64,000 nucleotides of DNA from NCBI RefSeq assembly GCF_001999245.1, contig NZ_CP019631.1, forward strand, positions 1 through 64,000. The letters run 5' to 3'. The notes beneath the pieces are model-generated. The model did no database searches, was not told the DNA's origin, and saw only the letters and a program-made list of their open reading frames with translations. The position numbers and the translations under genes are program-made. Origin of the DNA: Roseibium algicola. Its GTDB lineage: Bacteria; Pseudomonadota; Alphaproteobacteria; Rhizobiales; Stappiaceae. Below are positions 1 through 9,239 of the stretch, piece after piece; position 1 is the stretch's first letter; each line of letters begins with the position of its first letter.

Positions 1-240
1 AACGTGGCCCGTCACCACCTTGCGATTTCCTTCCACCTCGATTGTGAAAGGTTCGACCGTGTAGGAGTACTTTGTTGAAGCTTCCGCCTTCCATCGGCGG
101 ATCGCGGTGCGTCCCGCATGCACGTTTTGCTCGTCCTTGACGACCGCGTCTTCGCTGAAACATTCAGCGACGGCATCGGCATTCCTGTTTCCGTCAGCTT
201 CGAAATAGGCAGCAATCGGTCCTGGTAACCGGATATCCAT
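1..240 (-). CDS. SnoaL-like (NTF2-fold) protein, N-terminal part only
   Basis: The gene runs off the left edge, so only the first 80 residues are visible. It starts at an ATG at 240-238 with a GGAG ribosome binding site about seven bases upstream. The residues fit the start of a SnoaL-like domain: a first helix ([13 protein letters not shown]) followed by [15 protein letters not shown] and a G-R-x-A-I-x-x-W segment, typical of small NTF2-fold proteins with a conical pocket. Such proteins are isomerases, cyclases or ligand binders, and the substrate cannot be read from sequence. It is divergent from the LysR gene at 375, a common arrangement for a LysR target. The family call is fairly safe and the role is unknown. 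Confidence 0.7.
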   Translation of the reverse strand, partial: MDIRLPGPIAAYFEADGNRNADAVAECFSEDAVVKDEQNVHAGRTAIRRWKAEASTKYSYTVEPFTIEVEGNRKVVTGHV

Positions 241-374
241 CTGACATCTCCGTTTCTGGTGATGGTCCAGCCGGATCAGCGGTGTGTTCCGGCGTCGATG
301 GTCGAAATATATGGCTGGACCTTAATCGCGATAATTGGGATAAAGCTGGATGTAACATCACGAAAATCGGAACA

Positions 375-1304
375 ATGTCACGTCAGATCCTTGGAGAACT
401 TGAAGCAGTTCTGGCCATCGCCAATCGAGGGTCTTTCCGTGCAGCGGCGCTCGAACTCGGGCTGTCGACGACGGCGCTCAGCAACCTTATTGGCAAGTTG
501 GAACGGCAACTCGGCGTTCGTCTGTTCAATCGCACCACGCGAAGTGTCTCGTTGACCGATGCCGGTCGAACCTTCGTCGAGCAGGTGTCTCCCGCACTGC
601 GTGACATCCAGGACGCAATGGCAGCCGTGCGCTCGCAACAGGACACGCCTTCGGGGACATTGCGCATCAATGCTTTCGCAACAGCTGCCCGGGAAGTGTT
701 TGCGCCTCTCGTTCTGGCGTTCCTGCAGCGCTACCCACAGGTTCACATCGATCTCGTTACCGAAGGCCGGATCGTCGATATCGTCGCCGAAGGGTTCGAT
801 TTGGGAATCCGGACCGCCGACCTGGTGCCAAGCGACATGATCGCCGTGCCGCTGGGGGCGCCTCGCAGCTTTGCCTTGGTCGCCACCCCCGCCTACCTCG
901 AAGAACATGGGAGTCCGGGCGCCCCACCCGATCTTCTGGCACACCAATGCATCCGCGTCCGACTGCCAAACGGTGCACTTTATCGCTGGCATTTCGAGAA
1001 GGATGGCAACGCCCTCCTGATCGACGTGGAGGGTCCGATTACACTTGATGAAGCTTCGCTTGCACGAATGGCCGTTCTCGACGGGATCGGGATCGGGTTT
1101 TTCATGGAAGCCAACGTGCGCGACGACATCGCTGCCGGGCGACTTGAACGGGTCCTGCAGGATTGGACCCCGCCAACGTCGCCGCTCTGTCTCTATTATC
1201 CCGGGCGCAAAAACCCTTCGGCTGCCTTCCGGGCTTTCGTCAATATGGCACGGGAACTTGGCAAGGCAGCCACGCGAAGAGATCTATTTCCGGCTGAGCA
1301 ATGA
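375..1304 (+). CDS. LysR-family transcriptional regulator
   Basis: A 309-residue protein of normal LysR length. Residues 1-60 form the winged helix-turn-helix ([20 protein letters not shown], then [21 protein letters not shown]). Residues about 85-300 form the periplasmic-binding-protein-like effector domain. The ATG at 375 is chosen because the family N-terminus begins there ([12 protein letters not shown]). The longer frame from 282 adds residues that do not resemble the family. It is divergent from the SnoaL-like gene at 240, so that gene is the most likely target. The inducer is unknown. The family assignment is secure. Confidence 0.93.
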   Translation: MSRQILGELEAVLAIANRGSFRAAALELGLSTTALSNLIGKLERQLGVRLFNRTTRSVSLTDAGRTFVEQVSPALRDIQDAMAAVRSQQDTPSGTLRINAFATAAREVFAPLVLAFLQRYPQVHIDLVTEGRIVDIVAEGFDLGIRTADLVPSDMIAVPLGAPRSFALVATPAYLEEHGSPGAPPDLLAHQCIRVRLPNGALYRWHFEKDGNALLIDVEGPITLDEASLARMAVLDGIGIGFFMEANVRDDIAAGRLERVLQDWTPPTSPLCLYYPGRKNPSAAFRAFVNMARELGKAATRRDLFPAEQ

Positions 1305-1630
1305 GCCACTGCCGTTTCTGGAAAGTGTCGTGCGGTTTCAGCTACAGCCGATCAGCGGCAACTGAACGTTTCTGACGATCAGGCCATGCCTTGATGATGG
1401 CGTTGGACCTGGCGATCCATGCGGAAGAAATCCTGCGCACGAAGGAGCGCATGACACCGGAAGAGTCCCTCGAATGGGGACTGGTCGATCGCATTCTGTC
1501 CAAACGCGATCTCGACGGTTGATATGAGATCGGTCTGAGCCAGTCCGGGGCCACCGGGCAACAGGCAAAGAATGAACCTCAAGCTATTGCAATTAGCTGG
1601 TTTCATGTCCTCTTTGCTGAGCCCAAATCC
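1305..1630. other. Intergenic stretch with a ClpP gene remnant
   Basis: About 325 bases between the LysR stop and the convergent RraA-like stop. The only recognisable content is the broken ClpP tail at 1394-1522. No intact gene, RNA gene or strong terminator was seen in the remainder. Confidence 0.6.
1394..1522 (+). pseudogene. Degraded ClpP protease C-terminus
   Basis: Forward translation gives LDLAIHAEEILRTKERM, then TPEESLEWGLVDRIL, ending at TGA 1520-1522. This matches the conserved ClpP segment D-I-E-I-H-A-x-E-I-L-x-x-K-x-R and the C-terminal PEEAxxxGLVDxIL. The 30 or so residues normally between these two segments, including the region of the catalytic Asp, are missing. The Ser and His parts of the active site are absent too. 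It is therefore a remnant with an internal deletion and not a functional peptidase. The identification rests on motif recall and looks strong despite the short length. Confidence 0.6.
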
Positions 1631-2326
1631 TCAGACGCGGGCAGCTTCGAAGGCCTTCCAGACCTTCTCGAAGGCGGCAAAGTCCATCGGTCCTTTTGCT
1701 GTGGCTTCCAGAACGATCTTTTCCGAGGCAAAGAGCTTGGCAATACCTTCTTTAAGGCCGGGTATGACCTCCGCTGGAATGACCACGGCGCCATGGCGGT
1801 CGGCGTGGACCAGGTCACCATCCTGGACAGTCAGCCCAAAGATGCTGACAGGCGTGCCCAACTCGCGAACATGCACGAACCCGTGGCTGGGGCCGATGGA
1901 ACCCGCGACGACCGGAAATCCTTCTGCCATATCGCCGAGGTCGCGCATGACCCCGTTGGTCAGGGCACCGGACATGCCGAAGGCCTTGTGGATCGAAGTA
2001 TTCACCTCGCCCCAGTAGGCCCCGATGCAATGCGGGAAATCCACGTCCTCGATGACGGCTATCGAGGGTTTGGGGGCCTCGGCCATGCGCCGGTAGTATT
2101 CCATGCGGCGGGCGCGGATGACGTCCGCAGGCTCTGTGGGTGGCTCGAGTGCGGCGATCTTGACCGTTGAGGCATAGCCCACCATCGCGCCACCCTCCGG
2201 TGCGCTGCACAGCATGGTGCCTCGTGTGAAGCCGTTGAAGCCGCGCTTGCCCTCGACAACCTCGATGGCATTGCAGACCGTCGGCGTATCCACGCGTTTC
2301 AGCAGTTCCAGAAGTTCCTGATCCAT
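1631..2326 (-). CDS. RraA-family aldolase/decarboxylase-like protein
   Basis: A 231-residue member of the RraA / 4-hydroxy-4-methyl-2-oxoglutarate aldolase family. These are metal-dependent retro-aldolases or oxaloacetate decarboxylases; the RraA branch binds RNase E. The family signature is visible as ALTNGVMRDLGDM, with the Arg-Asp that binds substrate and metal, followed by GFPVVAGSIGPSHGF and a HADRHGAVVIP segment. The start at 2326 (MDQELLELL) has an AGGA site eight bases upstream. A longer frame would run into the preceding gene, which ends seven bases away. It is the last gene of the TRAP/HisD-like operon, so a role in cleaving a keto acid formed upstream is plausible. The substrate is unknown. 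Confidence 0.82.
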   Translation of the reverse strand: MDQELLELLKRVDTPTVCNAIEVVEGKRGFNGFTRGTMLCSAPEGGAMVGYASTVKIAALEPPTEPADVIRARRMEYYRRMAEAPKPSIAVIEDVDFPHCIGAYWGEVNTSIHKAFGMSGALTNGVMRDLGDMAEGFPVVAGSIGPSHGFVHVRELGTPVSIFGLTVQDGDLVHADRHGAVVIPAEVIPGLKEGIAKLFASEKIVLEATAKGPMDFAAFEKVWKAFEAARV

Positions 2327-2333
2327 TCTAATC

Positions 2334-3032
2334 CTAGTCCTCAAGCCATCGTCCGAGTGCGGCGTTCGTTGCCGCAGGCTGTTCCAGTGTCGTCAGGTGA
2401 CCGGCTTGTACGATGATTTCCAGAACCGAGTTCTGAAGCAGTTCGGCCATCTGTGTATGCCGATCAAGGGGGCAGAGCCTGTCGCTCTCGCCGGTCAGGA
2501 CCAGAGCCTTGCCCTTGTAGGCGCGCAGCGTTTCGGTCTGTGACGGGCGGTCAATCAGCGCTTTCGACTGGCGCAGGAAGACCTCGGGTCCGAGGCCTTC
2601 GGCCATGTCAAGCGCAAGGCTCTCGAGGTCGGCGGCGGTCGACCTGTCATGTGCGAAATTTGGAATGACCTCGAGGCGCATGACATCCGAGAGCCCACCT
2701 GCGCGGACCGCCGCCATTTGTGGCGCCCGCTTTTCCTTCACCGTGTCCAGTTCGGCACGTGGATTGGTGTCGAGAAGTGCCAGACGCTCCACACGTTCGG
2801 GCGCCTGCCTCACGACCTCCATGGCGACGATCCCGCCCATGGAAAGGCCCGCGAGCGCAAAGCGTTGCGGTGCACCGGAAAGGATCGCCGCTGCCAGGGC
2901 CTCGACATTGTCCTCGTTGCAGATCGGAGCAAGATGCAGTGCACGCGACCCGGAAAAGGCAGCGATCTGCGGCCCGTAGAGCCGGGCGTCGCACATCATG
3001 CCGGGGATCAGGACTAGCGGGAGACGCGTCAT
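2334..3032 (-). CDS. Alpha/beta-fold hydrolase
   Basis: A 232-residue alpha/beta hydrolase. The nucleophile elbow is GLSMGG near residue 65. An acid is likely in GESDRLCPL, and the catalytic His is in AGHLTTLEQP near the C-terminus. The oxyanion region LIPGMMCDARLY is typical of enol-lactonase or esterase relatives. The ATG at 3032 is preferred over the in-frame GTG at 3038 because AAGG lies eight bases before it. It sits between the cupin and RraA-like genes with short gaps and is probably translated from the same message. It may hydrolyse an ester or lactone intermediate. The substrate is not known. Confidence 0.82.
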   Translation of the reverse strand: MTRLPLVLIPGMMCDARLYGPQIAAFSGSRALHLAPICNEDNVEALAAAILSGAPQRFALAGLSMGGIVAMEVVRQAPERVERLALLDTNPRAELDTVKEKRAPQMAAVRAGGLSDVMRLEVIPNFAHDRSTAADLESLALDMAEGLGPEVFLRQSKALIDRPSQTETLRAYKGKALVLTGESDRLCPLDRHTQMAELLQNSVLEIIVQAGHLTTLEQPAATNAALGRWLED

Positions 3033-3093
3033 GGCCACTTCCTTTTCAAGACGGCAGCCGGCGAGACCGGAGAGCCTCGCCGGCTGCCAGGTG

Positions 3094-4056
3094 TCAGTTC
3101 CCGGTCCAGGTCAGGCCGGCGGGATCATCTGTGGCGACAACCCGGTAGAGCGATGCCTCGCCGGTCATCGACGGCTCAAGCGAGTAAGCCTCTCCGGCGA
3201 GCATCAGGGCGGTGTCGCCCGGGTTGAGCACGGTTTGACCGCCGTTCCAGCTCAGCGCCCAGTGGCCACGCATCGGCATCAGCACTGTCGGCTTCTCCGG
3301 TGTGATGGTGTCGCTGGAGATCGAGCCGCGCGTCAGGAACTCGACCTCGAAACCGGGCCTGTCTTTCAGGAGAGCGTTCTCGCCGATCACCTTGGCCGGC
3401 TTTTTCGCTGCCAGCGCCATCAGGTCCCAGTAGCGGGCAACATAGTCGCGGACCACGTCCTCCACCGGTGTTTCCGGGAAAGCCTTCAGCTCTTCGTCGG
3501 TCAGAAGCGGCATCGGCGACACGTTGTGCGGCAGGGTCTGGCCCTTCTTGCTGTCGTAGAGGACCCCGTTCTCTCCAAGGATGAGACCGTGTTCCCGCGC
3601 GTCCTCGATCACCTGAGGTGCCCAGGTCACGCCGCCGCCGGCATCATCGCCGCCAAGGATCGCCATGATCATTCCGTAGTCGGTGCCGATGTTCTCGAAC
3701 CCGCGAAAAATCCCGGTCGGAATGTTGAAGATGTCGCCTTCCTCGGCAACGAATTCGCCGGCCGTGCCATAGCGGCCCCAGAAGAAGCGCCAGCGTCCCT
3801 TCAAAACGAAGAAGACTTCGGCTGTGGTGTGGTTGTGAAGCGAGTTGCGGCAATGTGGCGGCTGTCCCGCGGCACCGATATTGAAGCCGACCTTGTCGGT
3901 GATGTGGACGTGCTGGTCGGGACTTTCCGAAACCCCGCCGCCGATGATGGTGAAGTTTTCCTTCTGGTTCGAGCCAGGCGTATGGGCGTCGATGAAGGCA
4001 GTCTTGCACGGCTTCAGTTCACCGTAGCGAACGATGCGATCGTTGATCGAACTCAT
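3094..4056 (-). CDS. Two-domain cupin protein
   Basis: A 320-residue protein with a clear cupin motif near residues 68-90: CRNSLHNHTTAEVFFVLKG, which supplies the metal-binding His residues and the Glu. The matching second motif is GDIFNIPTGIFRGFENIG. A second, weaker cupin-like half lies around residues 225-310 (KPTVLMPMRGHWALSWNGG, then LNPGDTALMLAGE) and lacks most His ligands. The length and two-domain layout recall gentisate dioxygenase-type cupins, but the motif is not specific enough to name a reaction. The gene lies in the catabolic operon between LacI and the hydrolase, so it may be an isomerase or oxygenase of the pathway. Confidence 0.78.
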   Translation of the reverse strand: MSSINDRIVRYGELKPCKTAFIDAHTPGSNQKENFTIIGGGVSESPDQHVHITDKVGFNIGAAGQPPHCRNSLHNHTTAEVFFVLKGRWRFFWGRYGTAGEFVAEEGDIFNIPTGIFRGFENIGTDYGMIMAILGGDDAGGGVTWAPQVIEDAREHGLILGENGVLYDSKKGQTLPHNVSPMPLLTDEELKAFPETPVEDVVRDYVARYWDLMALAAKKPAKVIGENALLKDRPGFEVEFLTRGSISSDTITPEKPTVLMPMRGHWALSWNGGQTVLNPGDTALMLAGEAYSLEPSMTGEASLYRVVATDDPAGLTWTGN

Positions 4057-4187
4057 GTCGAATATCCTTGAGAAATCTGGTCAGTGTAGGGCGGCCAGCA
4101 GCCGGTTCGGCGGGTGGTTGTTCAGCCGCCGTGATCTCAAGCTCTGCAGATAGGTGTGATGCCGTTCCTCGGCCTGAAGGGGTGTCC

Positions 4188-5207
4188 TCATGTGCCGAAC
4201 GGGTCCAGCTTGCGCGTGGAGCCGCGCTGGATCAAATCGCCCGGGATCAGGATGCGTGTGGGCTCTGTGTGTCCCTCGACGCGGCCAAGCAATGTCTCGA
4301 CTGTTGCCTCGACCATCCGGTTCACCGACTGGCGGACTGTCGTAAGGTCATAGGTCGGCCAGCCTGCAACGGGCACATCATCGTAGCCGACCACAGCGAC
4401 GTCGCCCGGTACGGAAAGCCCCAGTTCGAAACGCAGAACGTCCATCACGGGAAGTGCCATATGGTCGTTGCCGACGAATACCGCGTCCGGTCTGTCCGCT
4501 GAACCGAAGAGCTCGCGCGCAAGCTGGCGCGCCACATCGGTACTGTATTTGCCGTCGAGCACGGCGCAGGGCTCGCGGCCGTGTTCGGCAAGCGCCTCAG
4601 TGAAGCCGCGTGCGCGGTCGCGCCCGGTCGAAGATCCCTGCCAACCGGCGATATGGGCGATCCGTTCATGTCCGCAGGCGACCAGGAAGTTGGCGACGGT
4701 CCGGCCGCCTGCAAGGTTGTCGGAGGTTACCGACGACAGGCGGTTGTCGTCCTGACCGCGATTGAACATGACGATCGGGATGCCGGCGTCCTCGCAGCGT
4801 GTGGTCAGGTCGTTGGTGATCGCAACAGAGGCCGTGATGATGCCGTCGACGCGGTAATCGAGCAATTCGTCGACCACGCGGGTGACATCGTCCTCCTGGT
4901 TCTCCGCCAGAAAGATCAGGATGTGATAGCCCCTGGCCTGCAAGGCCCGGCTGAGACGCTCGATTGCGAGCGGATAGAACTGGTTTTCAAGGTAGGCCAC
5001 GACGAGGCCGATGATGCGGCTTCTGCCGGTAATCATCGCCCGCGCGATCGGGTTCGGTCGGTATCCGAGTTCCTCGGCTGCCGCCTCGATGCGGTCGCGG
5101 GTCTTCTGCGAGACGCTGGAGCCCGGCGTGAATGCACGGCTGACTGCCGACTGGGAAACCCCTGCCAGCTTTGCGACTTCGCTGAGTGTGACCTTTTCCT
5201 TGCTCAT
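4188..5207 (-). CDS. LacI-family transcriptional regulator (paralogue 1)
   Basis: A 339-residue LacI/GalR regulator. The N-terminal helix-turn-helix is VTLSEVAKLAGVSQSAVSRAF, with the hinge at RPNPIARAMITG. The periplasmic-binding-like domain follows (SRIIGLVVAYLENQFYPLAI to DDVPVAGWPTYDLTTVRQ). The start at 5207 overlaps the SDR stop as TGATG, so the two are translationally coupled. It is strikingly like the LacI protein at 10623-11627, sharing SQSAVSR-x-FTPG and ENQFYP, so the pair are paralogues that may read the same operators. It probably represses the TRAP/HisD-like operon in which it is embedded. The effector is unknown. Confidence 0.92.
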   Translation of the reverse strand: MSKEKVTLSEVAKLAGVSQSAVSRAFTPGSSVSQKTRDRIEAAAEELGYRPNPIARAMITGRSRIIGLVVAYLENQFYPLAIERLSRALQARGYHILIFLAENQEDDVTRVVDELLDYRVDGIITASVAITNDLTTRCEDAGIPIVMFNRGQDDNRLSSVTSDNLAGGRTVANFLVACGHERIAHIAGWQGSSTGRDRARGFTEALAEHGREPCAVLDGKYSTDVARQLARELFGSADRPDAVFVGNDHMALPVMDVLRFELGLSVPGDVAVVGYDDVPVAGWPTYDLTTVRQSVNRMVEATVETLLGRVEGHTEPTRILIPGDLIQRGSTRKLDPFGT

Positions 5208-5971
5208 CAGTCCGCCGTCCAACCTCCATCGACCAGCAATGCCGTTCCGGTCACCAGGGAGGATGCGTCCGAGGCGAGGTAGACGACCGCGCCCATGATA
5301 TCCTCGACTTCGCCTACCCTGCCAAGCTTGATCTTCTCCTCGATCCACTTGCGCCGTTCGGGGTTCTCGAAGGTCTTCTCGGTCAGCGGGGTGCGAATGA
5401 AGGTCGGGCAGATGGAATTGATGCGGATCCCCTTCGGCCCCCACTCGATCGCCATCGATTTGGTCATGCCTTCGATTGCGTGTTTGGAAGCTGAATAGAC
5501 GGCGCGGTCGATGCCGCCAACATGGCCCATCTGGGACGAGATGTTGATGATCGAACCCGGCTTGCCTTCGGCTGTCAGCCGGCCTGCGGCCAGGGCTGCA
5601 AGAAAATAGGCTGCCCGGAAATTCAGGTCGATCACTGCATCGAAGTCTTCGGGCCGGGTTTCCAGCGCAGGACCATGGCGCGCCATGCCGGCGGAGTTCA
5701 CGACAACGTCAAAGGCCGGCAGGTCGGCGAGGGCTTTTTCAAGCGCTTCTTGATCTGCCATGTCGAGGACTAATACGTCCGCCTGCATGCCTTCGGCCTG
5801 CATTTCTGCCTGAAGGTCCTGAAGCGGCGCGGCCCGCCGGGCTGCCAGTGTTACTGCCGCCCCGGCTTCCGCAAGCGCGACAGCGCACGCCCTGCCGATG
5901 CCGGAGGACGCACCTGTTACGAGGGCGCGCCGGCCATCTAGACGGAAGGACGGGGTGCGTGGAAGGCTCAT
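5207..5971 (-). CDS. SDR-family NAD(P)-dependent oxidoreductase
   Basis: A 254-residue classical short-chain dehydrogenase. The cofactor motif TGASSGIG is at residues 19-26, NSAGMA follows at about residue 90, the catalytic Ser is in NISSQMGH, and YSASKH gives the Tyr-Lys pair. The C-terminus [14 protein letters not shown] is typical. It overlaps the upstream HisD-like gene by four bases (ATGA) and the downstream LacI gene by one. In known DHPS (2,3-dihydroxypropane-1-sulfonate) clusters an SDR (HpsO) acts with the HisD-like HpsN; this neighbourhood is similar. Oxidation of a secondary alcohol is expected. The exact substrate is inferred only from context. Confidence 0.9.
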   Translation of the reverse strand: MSLPRTPSFRLDGRRALVTGASSGIGRACAVALAEAGAAVTLAARRAAPLQDLQAEMQAEGMQADVLVLDMADQEALEKALADLPAFDVVVNSAGMARHGPALETRPEDFDAVIDLNFRAAYFLAALAAGRLTAEGKPGSIINISSQMGHVGGIDRAVYSASKHAIEGMTKSMAIEWGPKGIRINSICPTFIRTPLTEKTFENPERRKWIEEKIKLGRVGEVEDIMGAVVYLASDASSLVTGTALLVDGGWTAD

Positions 5972-7299
5972 TCGGCCTTCTCCAGAACCGGTGCTGCCTC
6001 ACCATAGGGGACATTGACACCGCCATAGCGGCGAACGCGGACGTTGCACTGCTCGGCGTGGCCGACAAAACCTTCCAGCATGCACAGGCGCGAGCCATAA
6101 GCACCGATACTGGCCGCTGCTTCGTCGGTCATGACCTTCTGATAGCTGTGGGTTTTCAGGAACTTGCCGACCCAAAGTCCGCCCGTGTAGCGTCCGGCCT
6201 TCTTGGTCGGCAGCGTGTGGTTGGTGCCGATGACCTTGTCACCGTTGGAGACATTTGTCCGCGGGCCGAGGAACAACGCGCCATAACAGGTCATGTTTTC
6301 CAGGAACCAGTCATCGCGGTCGGTCATGACCTGCACATGCTCGGAAGCAATGTCGTCGGCGACCTTCAGCATTTCCTCGTAGGTGTCGCAGACGATCACT
6401 TCGCCGTATTCTTCCCAGCTCACGCGGGCGGTGCCCGCTGTCGGCAGAATGGCGAGAAGCCGCTCGACTTCGGCCATGGTTTCTTCCGCCAGCCTGCGGC
6501 TGTTGGTCAGCAGCACGCAGGGGCTGTTGTAGCCGTGTTCGGCCTGGCCGAGCAGATCCGTCGCGCAGAGCTCCGCGTCTGCGGCGCTTTCATCGGCGAT
6601 CACCATGGTCTCCGTCGGTCCGGCAAAAAGATCGATGCCGACGCGGCCGAAGAGCTGACGCTTGGCTTCCGCAACAAAGGCGTTGCCCGGACCAACCAGC
6701 ATGTGCACCGGCTCGATGGTTTCCGTGCCGATGGCCATCGCGCCGACGGCCTGAATGCCGCCCAGCACATAGATTTCGTCCGCGCCGCCAAGGTGCATGG
6801 CCGCGATCACGGCGGGATTGGGCTTGCCGTCGAACGGCGGAGTGCAGGCAACGATGCGCGGAACACCGGCGACCTTCGCTGTTGCGACGGACATATGTGC
6901 GGAGGCCACCATCGGAAACTTGCCGCCCGGCACGTAGCAGCCGACGGACTGAACCGGCAGGTTGCGGTGGCCGAGAATGACGCCCGGCAGCGTCTCGACC
7001 TCGATATCCAGCATGCTGTCGCGTTGGGCCTTTGCGAAATTGACCACTTGCGCCTGGGCGAATTTGATATCGGACAGTTCCTGCTCGGTCAGCTGGGCGA
7101 TTAGGCCGTCGATCTCCTCTTGCGACAGGCGGTAGGATGCCGGGGAATACTTGTCGAATTTCTCGCTGAGGTCACGCACGGCAGCATCGCCGCGTTCCTC
7201 GATATCCTTCAGGGTTGCCTCGACAACGGCGCGCACCTTGGCATCGTCCTCGACACGGTCCGCTTCCGGCTTTCCTTTCTTCAGATACTCGACAGTCAT
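5968..7299 (-). CDS. HisD-family dehydrogenase, HpsN-like (paralogue 1)
   Basis: A 443-residue zinc-dependent histidinol-dehydrogenase homologue, which oxidises an alcohol to a carboxylate in two NAD steps. The zinc ligands expected from HisD are all present: Gln252 and His255 (GQAEHG), Asp354 (GDKVIGTNH) and His414 (FVGHAEQ). The catalytic pair Glu320-His321 is in SEHVQV. The N-terminus MTVEYLKKG is typical of sulfopropanediol dehydrogenase-type proteins and not of biosynthetic HisD, and no his genes are nearby. The start at 7299 begins at this conserved N-terminus; the frame further upstream is unlikely. With the TRAP genes upstream and the SDR downstream, the layout echoes hpsKLMNO, but the true substrate is unproven. 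Confidence 0.85.
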   Translation of the reverse strand: MTVEYLKKGKPEADRVEDDAKVRAVVEATLKDIEERGDAAVRDLSEKFDKYSPASYRLSQEEIDGLIAQLTEQELSDIKFAQAQVVNFAKAQRDSMLDIEVETLPGVILGHRNLPVQSVGCYVPGGKFPMVASAHMSVATAKVAGVPRIVACTPPFDGKPNPAVIAAMHLGGADEIYVLGGIQAVGAMAIGTETIEPVHMLVGPGNAFVAEAKRQLFGRVGIDLFAGPTETMVIADESAADAELCATDLLGQAEHGYNSPCVLLTNSRRLAEETMAEVERLLAILPTAGTARVSWEEYGEVIVCDTYEEMLKVADDIASEHVQVMTDRDDWFLENMTCYGALFLGPRTNVSNGDKVIGTNHTLPTKKAGRYTGGLWVGKFLKTHSYQKVMTDEAAASIGAYGSRLCMLEGFVGHAEQCNVRVRRYGGVNVPYGEAAPVLEKAE

Positions 7300-7420
7300 T
7301 TCAGGTTCCTCAGTTTTCCGGGCGACTTTCTGCGCGGCGAATCCGCATCGTCCGTCGTCATCTTTCGAATGCGGCCGAAATGCCGCTGTTGTGTCGTTCA
7401 GCGGGTTGACCGCCGAAGGT

Positions 7421-8719
7421 TTAGCGCCCGTAGCCCAGGAACAGTTCTGGCAGTCCAAGGGACAGGACGGGAATGAAAGCGATCAGCAGGAGCGCGAAGA
7501 TCATCGTCACCACCCAGGGAAAGATCCTGCGAGCGATGTCCTCGAACCGGATCTTGCCGACAGCGGCGGCCATGAACAGGTTTGCTCCGAGCGGCGGTGT
7601 CACGAAGCCGATGGCAAGCGCCACGACCATGACGATGCCGAAGTGAACCGGATCCACGCCGAGTTTCAGCATGATCGGCAGAAGGACAGGTGTCAGGATG
7701 ACGATTGCCGCCAGTGTTTCCAGGAAGGTGCCGACGATCAGAAGCAGGACGATCGCGGCCAGCATCACCACCACCTTGCTCTGGGTCAGCGACAGCACGA
7801 GCTGGGCGAGATCGGACGGGATACGCTCCAGGGCGATGATGCGGCCGAAGGCGTAGGACGCACCGATGATGACGAGCACGGCGGAGACCAGCAACGCGGC
7901 TTCGAGCATCATCTTCGGAACGGCGGACAGCGGAAGCTCCCGATAGACGAAGCAGCTCACGATCAGGGCATAGACGACGGCGACGGCAGAACTTTCGGTC
8001 GGTGTCACCATGCCGGAATAGATGCTGCCGAGAACAACAGGCGGCATGGCGAGGGCGAGCTTCGCGTCCCAAAGGGCGGCCCAGAGACTGCCGGTGCGGG
8101 TTGGCGGTACCGGGTTGCCCGCACCCTGGTTTCCGGAGCGGCGCTGTATCACGTTGTAGCCGATCAGGGTCAGCGCGATCACGAAGCCCGGAACGATGCC
8201 GGCCATGAAGAGAGCCGTCACCGAGACGCCGGAAGAGACCGCATAGACGATCATCACCACCGACGGCGGGATCATGACGCCAAGCCCGCCTGCGGAGGCC
8301 ACCATGGCGCCTGCATAGGCCCGGTCGTAGCCGCGATCGACCAGAGCCGGGATCATGGCGAGGCCGATGGCCGCCACCGTCGCGGATCCTGTTCCGGAGA
8401 TGGCCGCAAAGAACAGGCAGGACATGATCGTCACGGTGCCCAGATCGCCGGGCATGCCGCCGAAGGCATGGTCCGCAACGGCGATCAGGCGTTTTGAAAT
8501 GCCTCCCTCGGCCATCAGGCTGCCGGCCAGGGTGAACAGCACCACCGCGATAAGCGTGAAGCTGTCGATGGCCGAGACCAGCCCGAGGGCATACATGTCG
8601 AGGCTGAGGAATGGAATATAGAGGATTGCGAGCATGCTCGCGGCACCGAGCGCAATGCCGATCGGTACGCCGATGAGCAACAGCAGCAGGAAACTACCGA
8701 AGAGAATGGCTGTCGTCAT
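7421..8719 (-). CDS. dctM: TRAP transporter large permease (DctM type)
   Basis: A 432-residue polytopic membrane protein. It has about twelve hydrophobic segments and the DctM hallmarks GVPIGIALG near residue 17, [17 protein letters not shown] near residue 115 and [12 protein letters not shown] near residue 375. It is the channel subunit of a tripartite ATP-independent transporter that imports an organic acid using the sodium gradient. It starts three bases after the DctQ stop, so the two are one message. The HisD-like gene follows after about 120 bases. The family call is secure. The ligand is unknown. Confidence 0.93.
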   Translation of the reverse strand: MTTAILFGSFLLLLLIGVPIGIALGAASMLAILYIPFLSLDMYALGLVSAIDSFTLIAVVLFTLAGSLMAEGGISKRLIAVADHAFGGMPGDLGTVTIMSCLFFAAISGTGSATVAAIGLAMIPALVDRGYDRAYAGAMVASAGGLGVMIPPSVVMIVYAVSSGVSVTALFMAGIVPGFVIALTLIGYNVIQRRSGNQGAGNPVPPTRTGSLWAALWDAKLALAMPPVVLGSIYSGMVTPTESSAVAVVYALIVSCFVYRELPLSAVPKMMLEAALLVSAVLVIIGASYAFGRIIALERIPSDLAQLVLSLTQSKVVVMLAAIVLLLIVGTFLETLAAIVILTPVLLPIMLKLGVDPVHFGIVMVVALAIGFVTPPLGANLFMAAAVGKIRFEDIARRIFPWVVTMIFALLLIAFIPVLSLGLPELFLGYGR

Positions 8720-8722
8720 GGC

Positions 8723-9214
8723 TCAGATATCCGTCTGGGGGCCGAGGCGCGTATCGCCATCAACGACGGCAGCCTTGATGGATTGCAAAAGACGCAGGCT
8801 GCTCAGGGCACCGGAAAAGATGATCGCCACGTAAAGCACGGCTTGAGGCCACTCGGTGGAGCTCAGGATCTTGCCGCGGTCGATGGATTGCTGCGTGATC
8901 ACGACACCGAGCCAGCAAACGACGACGGAATAGATCAGGAAGATCACCTCGGAGAGCACGAACATCCAGTGGCGCAGCGCCTTCGGCATGACATCGAGCA
9001 GAACCGTGACACGCATGTGCCGGCGCTCGCGGATTGCGTAACTCACGCCGAAGTAGATCATGTAGACGAAGGAAAACCGGGCGAGTTCGTTCGCCACAGC
9101 TATCGAGGTGGAGAAGGCAAGCCGCGCAATCACGTCCGCGAAGACCAGAATGATGATCATGCCCAGCATCGAGACGATCACCGCCGGCTCGAACCATTTT
9201 TCGAGAAACCGCAT
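8723..9214 (-). CDS. dctQ: TRAP transporter small permease (DctQ type)
   Basis: A 163-residue membrane protein with four hydrophobic segments (residues about 10-32, 44-62, 82-104 and 124-144) and the DctQ pattern in ANELARFSFVYMIYFGVSYAIRERRHMRV. It pairs with DctM to form the membrane part of the TRAP transporter. It sits between the binding-protein gene and dctM with short gaps, as usual for these operons. Confidence 0.9.
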   Translation of the reverse strand: MRFLEKWFEPAVIVSMLGMIIILVFADVIARLAFSTSIAVANELARFSFVYMIYFGVSYAIRERRHMRVTVLLDVMPKALRHWMFVLSEVIFLIYSVVVCWLGVVITQQSIDRGKILSSTEWPQAVLYVAIIFSGALSSLRLLQSIKAAVVDGDTRLGPQTDI

Positions 9215-9239
9215 TTTGCCTTCTCCTCCCCTGGTTCGC

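Noticed and set aside
5968..7299. Histidine biosynthesis hisD
   Set aside because: No his operon nearby; the N-terminus and context match HpsN-like proteins instead.
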